Source: DATMER01 sp034667225 | GTDB lineage: Bacteria; Acidobacteriota; Thermoanaerobaculia; Multivoradales; UBA5704 | Assembly (NCBI GenBank): GCA_034667225.1 | Contig: JAXDKG010000051.1 | Coordinates: 62,001 to 126,000, forward strand | Direction: 5' to 3' | DNA: 64,000 bases | Shown here: positions 36,627 through 44,192 of the stretch, piece after piece | Layout: each line of letters starts with the position of its first letter | Numbering within the stretch: the first letter of the stretch is position 1 | The notes under the pieces: model-generated | What the model saw: only the letters and a program-made list of their open reading frames with translations | Told to the model about the DNA's origin: nothing | The model's database searches: none | Made by a program: the position numbers and the translations under genes

Positions 36627-37328
36627 CTAGTTGTGTCCGGGGTCGCCGGCGGCCAGGTGCCGCCAGGGACGCAGCAGGTCGAGCACCTGCTGGCGGTTGC
36701 GCAGGATCGAGAGGATGGCGAGCCCGCGGTCCGGCAGCGGTTGCTGGAGCAGCTTGAGCTTGCGCAGAGGCGGCAGGTCGAGCCCCGAGGCGATGCGGTT
36801 GACGAGCTCCTCGAAGGCGCAGTCGCCGGCCAGCTCCTCCAGCTCCGCGCCGTCCAGGGGGAAGCGCTCGCCGGTCTCGCCGGCGACCAGGCGCAGCAGC
36901 TCGGTCAGGTTCTTGCGCACCGCGCGGATGCCGGCGTCGTGCTCGTTGAGCCAGGGCTCCTCCACGGGGCGGACCTCGGCCAGCCGGTAGGGCGAGTCGG
37001 CGGCCAGCTCGCGCTCCAGCTCGAAGCGGAAGTCGCCGACCAGGAGGATGTGGGAGCGGCCGTCCGGCAGGTTCTCGGCGTCGATCAGGCGGCTCGCCGT
37101 GCCGCCGGAGTACACCGCGGGCCGGCCGTCGTAGCTCTGGCTCCAGCCGGGCTTGAGCAGCACCATGCCGATCCAGCGCTCTTCGTCCTCACGATCCATG
37201 AGGTCTTTGACCATTTGTAGATAGCGCGGCTCTTCCACCAGCAGCTTCAGCTCGGTCCTCGGGAAGCACACCACGTCCGGCAGCGGGAACAGGGGGAGGC
37301 GAGTGATAGAGGGATGACCGCCGGCCAT
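36627..37328 (-). CDS. LON substrate-binding (N-terminal) domain protein
   Basis: 233 residues with only the Lon N-terminal (PUA-like) domain: LPLFPLPDVVCFPRTELKL at the start and GTASRLIDAENLPDGRSHIL, then a helical C-terminal part (FEELVNRIASGLDLPP, LLQQPLPDRGLAIL). No ATPase or protease is present, as in YcaH-type stand-alone LON proteins. Role uncertain. It shares an operon with the HD phosphohydrolase and is divergent from the TatT-like gene, only 17 nt away. Confidence 0.85.
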   Translation of the reverse strand: MAGGHPSITRLPLFPLPDVVCFPRTELKLLVEEPRYLQMVKDLMDREDEERWIGMVLLKPGWSQSYDGRPAVYSGGTASRLIDAENLPDGRSHILLVGDFRFELERELAADSPYRLAEVRPVEEPWLNEHDAGIRAVRKNLTELLRLVAGETGERFPLDGAELEELAGDCAFEELVNRIASGLDLPPLRKLKLLQQPLPDRGLAILSILRNRQQVLDLLRPWRHLAAGDPGHN

Positions 37329-37345
37329 GGGGAGATGATACTAGA

Positions 37346-38191
37346 ATGCCCGGCATGCGAAACGTCGCCTTCGCCCTGCTTCTGACTGCTTTGCCGCTGA
37401 CCGCTCAGGATGCGATCTCCGTCGGAGACGCCGCCTGGGCGCGCCGCGCCGAGGGCCACCAGGGAGGCCGCGCCGCCGCCGGTCCCGTCAACGAGGCCGT
37501 CGCCGCCTATGAGCGCGCGGTCAAGGAGCAGCCCGACCGGTTGGAGGCCTACTCGAAGCTGCTGCGCGCCCTCCACTACAAGGGGGATTACGCGGTCCAC
37601 ACCAAGGAAGGGAAGCAGCAGGTCTTCGGCCGTGGACGCGAGGTCGTGGAGGCCGCGCTGGAGCGCATCAGTCGCCGGGCCGGCAAGAAGCTGGACGAGC
37701 TGCCGCCGGCCCAGGTGGCGAAGCTCGTGGCGAAGATCCCCGAGGCGCCGGAGATCTTTCTCTGGGGAGGCATCCACTGGGGGCTCTGGGGCGACTCCTA
37801 CGGCCGGCTCGCCGCGGCGCGCCAGGGCGTCGGCGACAAGATCCGGCGCTACGGGGAGATCACGGTCGCCCTCGACGAGCGGCTGGAAAGGGCCGGCGGC
37901 CATCGGTTGCTCGGGCGCCTCCATACCCTGGCGCCGAAGATCCCTCTGGTCACCGGCTGGGTGGACCGGGGCAAGGCAGTTTCCCACCTGAGGCGGGCCG
38001 TGGCCCTGGCTCCCGAGGATTTCTACAACCAGGTCTACCTGGCCGACGCCCTCCTGCAATACCAGCCCGAAAAGGCGGCCGAGGCGCGGGAGATCCTGCG
38101 CAAGGTGCTCCAGAAGAAGCCCGACCCGGCGCGGGTGGTGGAGGATGAGCTGGCGCTGGCGGATGCGCGGGAGCTTCTGGGCAGGCGGTGA
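37346..38191 (+). CDS. TatT-like (TRAP T-component family) exported TPR protein
   Basis: 281 residues. An N-terminal signal sequence (NVAFALLLTALPLTAQ) is followed by helical repeats. The motif EIFLWGGIHWGLW at about residue 132 is like the TatT component of TRAP transporters, a periplasmic trimeric TPR protein. TPR-like units follow (ARAVALAPEDF-type: KAVSHLRRAVALAPEDF, NQVYLADALLQY). No TRAP permease is nearby, so the partner is unknown. The start may be ATG 37346 or 37355. Confidence 0.7.
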   Translation: MPGMRNVAFALLLTALPLTAQDAISVGDAAWARRAEGHQGGRAAAGPVNEAVAAYERAVKEQPDRLEAYSKLLRALHYKGDYAVHTKEGKQQVFGRGREVVEAALERISRRAGKKLDELPPAQVAKLVAKIPEAPEIFLWGGIHWGLWGDSYGRLAAARQGVGDKIRRYGEITVALDERLERAGGHRLLGRLHTLAPKIPLVTGWVDRGKAVSHLRRAVALAPEDFYNQVYLADALLQYQPEKAAEAREILRKVLQKKPDPARVVEDELALADARELLGRR

Positions 38192-38197
38192 GGGCTT

Positions 38198-39070
38198 ATG
38201 ACCCAGAAGCAGGCCCGGCGAGCCCGCGACGCGCCGCGGATGGCGATCGCGGCGGCGGCGTTCCTGGTGGTGCTCAAGGCCGCGGGCGCCTCGATCACCG
38301 GTTCTCTGGCCCTGTTCTCGGCCGCTCTCGACTCCCTGATCGACGTCTTCGTCTCGACCGCGAACTGGGTGGTGCTGCGGCGCAGCGCCGCCCCGCCCGA
38401 TGAAGAGCACACCTACGGCCACGGCAAGTTCGAGAACCTGGCGGCGCTGGGGCAGGGGCTGTTCCTGGCGGGCGGCGCCGCCAGCCTCGTCGTCACGGGC
38501 ATCCGCCATCTCGACTCGGGAGAGGCGCCGCGGCAGACGGGCCTGGGCATGGGAATCCTTGCGGTCTCCATGATCGTCAGCTTCCTGGTCGCCCGGCACC
38601 TGCGGCAGGCTGCCCAGACGGAGGAAAGCCCGGCGCTGGAGGCTGACAGCCTCCACTACGCCACGGACCTCTGGGTGAACGGCGCGGCTCTCGCGGCTCT
38701 GGCCGTCGTGGCCTCGACCGGCTGGGCGCCGGCCGATCCGATCGTGGCCCTGGGAGTGGCGCTCTACGTCTTCCGGGCGGCGGCGGGCCTGATCCTGGAA
38801 GCCATGAGAGTGCTCTCGGACCGCGCTTTGCCTGAAGACGAGCTGCGGCGCATCCGGGAGGTGGTGGAGTCCTTCCGGCCGCAGGGGGTGGTGGGCATGC
38901 ACGACCTGAAGACCCGCCGCGGCGGCGGCCAGCGTTTCATCGAGCTGCACCTGGAAATCCCCCGCGCCACCTCGTTCGAGGACGCCCACGCCCTCATGGT
39001 GAGGGTGCTCCGCGCGATCGAGCGCGAGCTGCCGCGCTCCAAGGTCTTCGTACATGGCGATCCGGTCTGA
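38198..39070 (+). CDS. Cation diffusion facilitator (CDF) transporter
   Basis: 290 residues. Six membrane helices (about 15-205) and a C-terminal cytoplasmic domain. The transport-site residues are present: LDSLIDVF in TM2 (Asp-x3-Asp) and DSLHYATDLW in TM5 (His-x3-Asp), the DD-HD arrangement typical of zinc/cadmium/iron exporters. HTYGHGKFE is the conserved loop. It probably exports a divalent metal using the proton gradient. The 46-bp inverted repeat begins on the base after its stop codon. Confidence 0.92.
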   Translation: MTQKQARRARDAPRMAIAAAAFLVVLKAAGASITGSLALFSAALDSLIDVFVSTANWVVLRRSAAPPDEEHTYGHGKFENLAALGQGLFLAGGAASLVVTGIRHLDSGEAPRQTGLGMGILAVSMIVSFLVARHLRQAAQTEESPALEADSLHYATDLWVNGAALAALAVVASTGWAPADPIVALGVALYVFRAAAGLILEAMRVLSDRALPEDELRRIREVVESFRPQGVVGMHDLKTRRGGGQRFIELHLEIPRATSFEDAHALMVRVLRAIERELPRSKVFVHGDPV

Positions 39071-39268
39071 AGCGCCGAAGGCGCGCAGGCATAAAGCCTG
39101 GGGTTTCAACCCCAGGTGGGCTCCCCCAGCCCGGGAGCCCACCCCCGCCCCGCCGCGGGGCTATCGCCCCTGGCCCATGCCTACGCCCTTCCAGGGCTGA
39201 GGGAAAAAATGTGGGATGCCTTCCTGGGGTTGAAACCCCAGGCTTTATGCCTGCGCGCCTTCGGCGCT
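39071..39268. repeat. Inverted-repeat element with 46-bp perfect arms
   Basis: Arms 39071-39116 and 39223-39268 are exact reverse complements. Each contains AAAGCCTGGGGTTTCAACCC. They are separated by 106 nt with further palindromes (TGGGCTCCC...GGGAGCCCA, CCGCCCCGCCGCGGGG). No ORF is inside. It resembles REP/MITE-type elements that transcribe to a long hairpin. The left arm touches the CDF stop codon, as if inserted at the gene end. Confidence 0.85.
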
Positions 39269-39271
39269 TTC

Positions 39272-39480
39272 GGAGCGCGAGAGCCGCGTGTCGTAACTTA
39301 CGGACAAAACCCCCGCCCGAGCCGCTTTTCCCGTAAACGACGGGCACGGGCCGTAACTTTGAGACTCGAAGGCCTGCGCGAGCCGTTTTTCCCGTAACTT
39401 ACGGACTTTTCTTGTAGCTGAGCGGCCCGACCTTATGCACGAGCGGCTCGCGCTGTAGATTAGCGAGCAGAGCACGAGCC
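39272..39480. repeat. Tandem array D: degenerate 20-bp units next to folK
   Basis: A looser periodic array. CGTAA-type motifs recur at 39292, 39332, 39352, 39393 and 39414 (TGTAG), with 39434 and 39454, i.e. steps of 20-21 or 40. Dyads include CCGTAACTTACGG (39392-39404) and CGAGCGGCTCG (39440-39450). The folK stop codon is inside the first of these, and the array continues into its last codons. It is less regular than the other arrays, so the boundary is approximate. Confidence 0.65.
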
Positions 39481-39911
39481 GTGGCGTTATCGGGCGGGAT
39501 TTGGAGATCCGGCGCGATCTCGGCGAGCGGCTCGAGGACGAAACGGCGCTCGCGGAGGCGGGGGTGGGGGAGCGTCAGCTCGGGGTCGGAAGACTGCAGG
39601 TCGCCGTAGAGCAGCAGGTCGACGTCCAGCGGCCGGGGTCCGAAGCGCTCGCCGCGGCGGCGGCCGGCGGCGAGCTCCAGCGCCTTGGCTAGCGCCAGCA
39701 GCTCCCCCGGCTCCAGGGAGGCGCTCGCCAGTACGGCCGTGTTCAGGTAGTCGGGTTGGGGGATGGGGGAGACCGCGGCGGTGCGGTAGAGGGAGGCGAC
39801 TCGCAGCGGGCCCAGAACCTCTTCCAGCCGTTGCAGCGCCCGGATCAGGGCGCGCTCGACGGGACCGTCCGTGCCGGGGACGTTGCCGCCGAGCGCCAGC
39901 GCGACCGGGAC
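39399..39911 (-). CDS. folK: 2-amino-4-hydroxy-6-hydroxymethyldihydropteridine pyrophosphokinase, no canonical start codon
   Basis: About 170 residues of unmistakable HPPK, the folate-pathway enzyme that pyrophosphorylates hydroxymethyl-dihydropterin. Motifs: VALALGGNVPGTDGPVERAL, QPDYLNTAVLAS, GERFGPRPLDVDLLLYGD, LTLPHPRLRERRFVLEPL. The frame is free of stops but has no ATG, GTG or TTG before the core; GTC 39911 is the codon at the expected start, 8 nt after a perfect AGGAGGT site. That site overlaps the end of the FYDLN gene, whose TGA (39918-39916) precedes the GTC. The coordinate is therefore provisional. Confidence 0.82.
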   Translation of the reverse strand, partial: VPVALALGGNVPGTDGPVERALIRALQRLEEVLGPLRVASLYRTAAVSPIPQPDYLNTAVLASASLEPGELLALAKALELAAGRRRGERFGPRPLDVDLLLYGDLQSSDPELTLPHPRLRERRFVLEPLAEIAPDLQIPPDNATARALLANLQREPLVHKVGPLSYKKSP

Positions 39912-39915
39912 GGCC

Positions 39916-40221
39916 TCAGACCTCCTCGTCGAGGTCCTCTTCCTCTTCGTCGGCGCCGATGTCCTCCTCCTCGAGGTCCGGACCGACCATCTCGTCGTCG
40001 GCGATGTCGGCGATCGGTTCGGCCTCGTCGATATCCACCACCTTGGGGACGTCGACCTTGCGCTTGCGCTTTGCGGGGCTGGCCGCGGCGGACTCTCCGT
40101 GGCTGGCGTCCTTCTGGTTGGCGCCGCACTTGGGACAGATCGGCTCGGACTTGCCCAGGTCGTAGAACTTCGTCCCGCAGCTAAAGCAGTCGTATTTGTT
40201 TCCCAGCTTGATCTCAGGCAT
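39916..40221 (-). CDS. FYDLN-acid domain zinc-ribbon protein (TIGR02300-like)
   Basis: 101 residues. A four-cysteine zinc ribbon is at the N-terminus (YDCFSCGTKFYDLGKSEPIC), with the FYDL motif, then a basic segment (PAKRKRKVDVPK) and a very acidic tail. Family function is unknown. ATG 40221 is preferred to an upstream codon at 40260. It is coupled to folK by overlap of its end with folK's ribosome site. Confidence 0.8.
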   Translation of the reverse strand: MPEIKLGNKYDCFSCGTKFYDLGKSEPICPKCGANQKDASHGESAAASPAKRKRKVDVPKVVDIDEAEPIADIADDEMVGPDLEEEDIGADEEEEDLDEEV

Positions 40222-40344
40222 GCAGAGCCACCCCGTTTCAGAAGGGCGTGAAGCTAGCATCCGGGGGCGAGGCTGTCAACCGCACTCGGAGCGAGCTCGT
40301 TGGGCGCTTGTTGGGGAACATTGGCAGGGATAGGATGGTTATTG

Positions 40345-41094
40345 ATGCCTATGAAGCTGCGTTGCACGGCCCTCCTCGTTTTCCTGGTCCTGAGCACGGT
40401 GCCCGCGCTTGCGGCTTCCAAGGTGCCCGACCCGTCGGCTCCCGGCCTGTCCGGCAGCCAGCGTCTGCAGGCGCTCCTCGACCGCGTCCGTCTGGAGCAG
40501 CAGAAGCTCAAGACCATGGAGGCCCGCTTCGTCCAGCACCAGGAGAGCGCCATGCTGGCCGCGCCCGAGGAGTCCAAGGGCGTCTTCTCCTACGCTTCGC
40601 CCGACCGGGTGCGCTGGGAGTACCAGCAGCCCAGCCCGATCACGGTCGTCATCCAGGGCGACCGGATGACGACCTGGTACCGCGACCTGCACCGCGCCGA
40701 CCTCGTCAAGGTGGGCCGCTACTCGAACCAGGTGCTCAAGTACCTGGGCGCCAGCGGCAACATGCAGACGCTGGTCGACTACTTCACCGTCAAGCTCTCG
40801 ATGCCCGCCAAGAAGGGCGACGCCTACCGCCTGGAACTGGTCCCGCGCTACGCCCGGATCTCCAAGCGGCTCAAGTCGATGACCATCTGGGTCGACCCCG
40901 AGATCTTCTTCCCGACCCGCATGCAGTACGTCGAGGCCGACGGCGACACGACGGAATACGAGTTCCGCGACCTCAAGAAGAACGCCCCGATCCCCGCGGA
41001 CCGCTTCGTGCTGAACCTGCCGAAGGATGTCAAGACCCGCACCATCGACCTCGGCGAGGGGAAAGAGGGCAAGGAGCCAAAAAGCCGGCCTTAG
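40345..41094 (+). CDS. lolA: Outer-membrane lipoprotein carrier protein LolA
   Basis: 249 residues. A signal peptide (MKLRCTALLVFLVLSTVPALA) is followed by the LolA half-barrel: KTMEARFVQHQESAM, GVFSYASPDRVRWEYQQP, then the central sheets. It ferries lipoproteins across the periplasm to the outer membrane. ATG 40345 or the in-frame ATG 40351 begin the same signal. It is followed within 4 nt by tgt. Confidence 0.85.
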   Translation: MPMKLRCTALLVFLVLSTVPALAASKVPDPSAPGLSGSQRLQALLDRVRLEQQKLKTMEARFVQHQESAMLAAPEESKGVFSYASPDRVRWEYQQPSPITVVIQGDRMTTWYRDLHRADLVKVGRYSNQVLKYLGASGNMQTLVDYFTVKLSMPAKKGDAYRLELVPRYARISKRLKSMTIWVDPEIFFPTRMQYVEADGDTTEYEFRDLKKNAPIPADRFVLNLPKDVKTRTIDLGEGKEGKEPKSRP

Positions 41095-41098
41095 CTCG

Positions 41099-42262
41099 AT
41101 GTCCCTGACATTCCATACCCTTACAACCGCCGGCCGCGCCCGCCGGGGCCGCCTCGCCACGCCTCACGGCGTGATCGAGACCCCGGCGTTCATGCCCGTG
41201 GGCACGCTCGGCGCGGTCAAGGGGGTCACCCCGCAGGAGTTGGCCGCGGCCGGCGCCTCGGTCATGCTCTCCAACCTCTACCACCTGGCGCTGCGCCCCG
41301 GGGTGGACACGGTCGAGCGCCTCGGCGGCATCCATGCCTTCACCGGCTGGCGCGGGCCGATCCTCACCGACAGTGGCGGCTTTCAGGTGTTCAGCCTCCA
41401 GGGATTGCGCAAGGTGGATGACGGCGGCGTCTCCTTCCGCAGCCACCTCGACGGCTCCCCCCTGCGCTTCACTCCCGAGGGCGTCGTGAACCTTCAGGAG
41501 AGGATGGGCGTAGATATAGCCATGGTGCTCGACGAGTGCCCGCCGTGGCCCATCGACCTCGGAGTCGCGGAAGCTTCCTGGAAGAGGACGCTCGACTGGG
41601 CCCGCCGGGCTCGGGAGGCATGGAGGGGGACCGGCGGGCTGTTCGGCATCGTCCAGGGGAGCATCTTCCCGGATCTGCGCCAGCGCGCCGCCTTGGAGCT
41701 CGCGGAGCTGGATTTCGACGGCTACGCGATCGGCGGGGTCAGCGTCGGGGAGCCGGCGGGCGACCGCCGCGCCGTGGTCGAATGGACCGCCCCGGTTCTT
41801 CCGGAGGAAAAACCGCGCTACCTGATGGGCGTCGGCTATCCGGAGGACATCCTTCATGCCGTCGCCCAGGGGGTGGACCTCTTCGACTGCGTGCTGCCGG
41901 CGCGCAACGCCCGCCATGGCGTCCTGTTCACCCGCGAAGGCGTGCTGCGCATCAAGAATGCCCGCTTCAAGGACGACCCGCTGCCGCTCGATCCGGAGTG
42001 CGGATGCCCGGCGTGCGCGCGCACGTCGCGGGCCTTTCTGCACCACCTGACGCGCGCCGGCGAGCTCACCGCGGCGGTGCTGGGGACCCTCCACAACCTC
42101 CGCTATTACCTTGACTTCATGGGGGAGATCCGGCAAGCTATCGAACTCGGTACGTTCGAGGATCTGGCGGTGAGGCTCGCCTCCCGGGCGACGGGTGAGC
42201 AGACCGCTCCCGGGTCGCTCGCGCCGGTTTCGTTCGATCCCCATGACCAAATGAGGTCTTGA
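41099..42262 (+). CDS. tgt: Queuine tRNA-ribosyltransferase
   Basis: 387 residues. It exchanges guanine-34 of tRNA for preQ1. Key residues: Asp91 (LTDSGGFQVF) as general base and the nucleophile Asp263 in LFDCVLPARNARHG. The zinc site is CGCPAC with a downstream Cys/His (ECGCPACARTS, FLHHL). The length matches the bacterial enzyme. The start ATG 41099 lies 4 nt after lolA. Next to yajC-secDF, the same order found in many bacteria. Confidence 0.97.
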   Translation: MSLTFHTLTTAGRARRGRLATPHGVIETPAFMPVGTLGAVKGVTPQELAAAGASVMLSNLYHLALRPGVDTVERLGGIHAFTGWRGPILTDSGGFQVFSLQGLRKVDDGGVSFRSHLDGSPLRFTPEGVVNLQERMGVDIAMVLDECPPWPIDLGVAEASWKRTLDWARRAREAWRGTGGLFGIVQGSIFPDLRQRAALELAELDFDGYAIGGVSVGEPAGDRRAVVEWTAPVLPEEKPRYLMGVGYPEDILHAVAQGVDLFDCVLPARNARHGVLFTREGVLRIKNARFKDDPLPLDPECGCPACARTSRAFLHHLTRAGELTAAVLGTLHNLRYYLDFMGEIRQAIELGTFEDLAVRLASRATGEQTAPGSLAPVSFDPHDQMRS

Positions 42263-42294
42263 CGCAGGGCCCGGTTCCTGCGGAGTGTGCACAT

Positions 42295-42606
42295 ATGATC
42301 CCGATCCTGGCCTTTCAGGGCGCCGTCAACCAGAGCCCCTGGCTCATGTTCGTGCCCTACCTGTTCATCGCGGTGATCTTCTACTTCCTGCTCATCGCGC
42401 CCATGCGCAAGCGGCAGAAGGCTCTGTCCCTCATGGTGGACAGCCTCAAAAAGGGAGACCGGATCGTCACCAGCGGCGGCATCTACGGCGAGATCGCCGG
42501 GGTCGATGGAGAAACCGTGATCCTGAAGGTCGCCGACAATGTCAGGATCAAGCTGGCCAAGTCGGCGATCGCCGGCCTCGAGAAGGAAGGGGAAATTTCA
42601 AAATGA
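42295..42606 (+). CDS. yajC: Preprotein translocase subunit YajC
   Basis: 103 residues. One membrane helix (SPWLMFVPYLFIAVIFYFLL), a basic turn (RKRQKAL) and the conserved cytoplasmic domain (LKKGDRIVTSGGIYGEIAGV). It associates with SecDF in the Sec translocon. ATG 42295 follows CGGAG by 9 nt. Its stop overlaps the secD start (ATGA). Confidence 0.95.
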   Translation: MIPILAFQGAVNQSPWLMFVPYLFIAVIFYFLLIAPMRKRQKALSLMVDSLKKGDRIVTSGGIYGEIAGVDGETVILKVADNVRIKLAKSAIAGLEKEGEISK

Positions 42607-44177
42607 AAGGCAGCAATCTGCTCTGGCGCGGGGTGCTGATCCTCGCGATCCTTGTCATTTCGGTGGTCGTTGCCTGGCCGCTGGACAAGAAGATCAACCT
42701 GGGGCTCGACCTGCGGGGCGGCATGCACCTGGTGCTCCAGGTGCACACCGAGGACGCCCTACGCGCCGAGACCGACTCCGACATGGATCATATCGCCCAG
42801 CTCGCGCAGGAGGAGGGGGCGGCCGGGGTGCAGGCCCGCCGCACCGCCGACGACGCCTTCGAGATCTCCGCGCCGACGCCGGCCGCGCTGGACAAGGTGG
42901 CCAGCCTCGCCGAGGAGAACCGTTATACCGGCCGCGTCGGCCGCTGGCAGATCGCGAGCCGCGGCAACGGGCGCATCGTGTTCAAGATGAACGAGACCGA
43001 GGCCAACACGATCCGCACCGCCGCCGTCAACCAGGCCAAGCAGACCATCGACAACCGCATCAACGCCTACGGCGTGGCGGAGCCGAACATCGCCGTGGCC
43101 GACAACTACCGCATCCTGGTCCAGCTCCCCGGCGTGGACGACGCGGAGCGCGTGCGCAACCTGATCAAGAGCACGGCCTTCCTGGAGTTCCGCATCGTCG
43201 AGAACGGCCCGGCCTCCGACCGCCAGTCGCTCCTCGCGGGCAATGGCGGCCGCCTGCCGGAGAACCTCGAGATCCTCGAAGGGGACCTGAACGACGCGGA
43301 CGGCAAGAAAATCGGCAATCAGTACTACGCGGTGCAGAAGAAGCGCACGGTCACCGGCCGCGACCTGAAGAACGCGCGGCCCGGCCAGGGCCAGTTCAAC
43401 CGCCCGATCGTCCAGTTCATGCTGACACCCACGGGCTCCGACGCCTTCGGCAAGATGACCGGCGACAACATCGGCCGGCCGATGGCGATCGTGCTCGACG
43501 GCCGCATCGAATCGGTCGCGACCATCCGCGCCCGCATCACCGATCAGGGCATCATCGAGGGCGACTTCACGCAGCAGGAGGTCCAGGACCTCGCCATGGT
43601 GCTCAAGTCCGGCGCCCTGCCTGCCGGCATCACCACCCTGGAGGAGCGCACGGTCGGCCCCTCGCTCGGCGCCGATGCGATCCAGAAGGGCCTCCTCGCC
43701 GGCATCGTGGGCACGTCGCTGGTCGTCCTCTTCATGCTGGTCATCTACAATCTGAGCGGCCTCAACGCCGTGGCTGCCCTGGCGCTCAACATCGTGCTGC
43801 TGTTCGGTGGCCTGGCGGCCTTCGGGGCGGCTCTCACGCTGCCCGGCATCGCCGGCATCCTGCTGACCATCGGCATGGCGGTGGATGCCAATGTGCTCGT
43901 GTTCGAGCGCATCCGCGAGGAGCTGCACGCCGGCCGGACGATCCGGTCCTCGATCGATCAGGGATTCCAGAAGGCGCTGTCGTCGATCGTCGACGGCAAC
44001 GTCACGACCCTGATCGCGGCGGCTTTCCTCTTCCAGTTCGGCACCGGCCCCATCAAGGGCTTCGCCGTGACGCTGTTTATCGGCCTCGTCGCCTCGATGT
44101 TCACGGCCGTGTACGTGAGCCGCTGGCTGTTCGATTTCGTCCTGTCCCGCTGGCGCGTCCAGCGGCTCTCGATCTGA
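42603..44177 (+). CDS. secD: Protein translocase subunit SecD
   Basis: 524 residues. SecD uses the proton gradient to complete protein export. The N-terminal membrane helix is followed by the LGLDLRGGMHLVLQV motif and the large periplasmic P1 domain, then five C-terminal helices with GTSLVVLFMLVIYN and the conserved AVDANVLVFERIREEL (TM4) near residue 425. It is separated by 15 nt from secF. Confidence 0.97.
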   Translation: MKGSNLLWRGVLILAILVISVVVAWPLDKKINLGLDLRGGMHLVLQVHTEDALRAETDSDMDHIAQLAQEEGAAGVQARRTADDAFEISAPTPAALDKVASLAEENRYTGRVGRWQIASRGNGRIVFKMNETEANTIRTAAVNQAKQTIDNRINAYGVAEPNIAVADNYRILVQLPGVDDAERVRNLIKSTAFLEFRIVENGPASDRQSLLAGNGGRLPENLEILEGDLNDADGKKIGNQYYAVQKKRTVTGRDLKNARPGQGQFNRPIVQFMLTPTGSDAFGKMTGDNIGRPMAIVLDGRIESVATIRARITDQGIIEGDFTQQEVQDLAMVLKSGALPAGITTLEERTVGPSLGADAIQKGLLAGIVGTSLVVLFMLVIYNLSGLNAVAALALNIVLLFGGLAAFGAALTLPGIAGILLTIGMAVDANVLVFERIREELHAGRTIRSSIDQGFQKALSSIVDGNVTTLIAAAFLFQFGTGPIKGFAVTLFIGLVASMFTAVYVSRWLFDFVLSRWRVQRLSI

Positions 44178-44192
44178 GCTTAGGAGCGAGCG

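Noticed and set aside
39916..39918. Selenocysteine read-through of the FYDLN TGA
   Set aside because: No SECIS-like stem-loop was apparent after the TGA, and folK is in the +1 frame, so recoding in frame would not join them.
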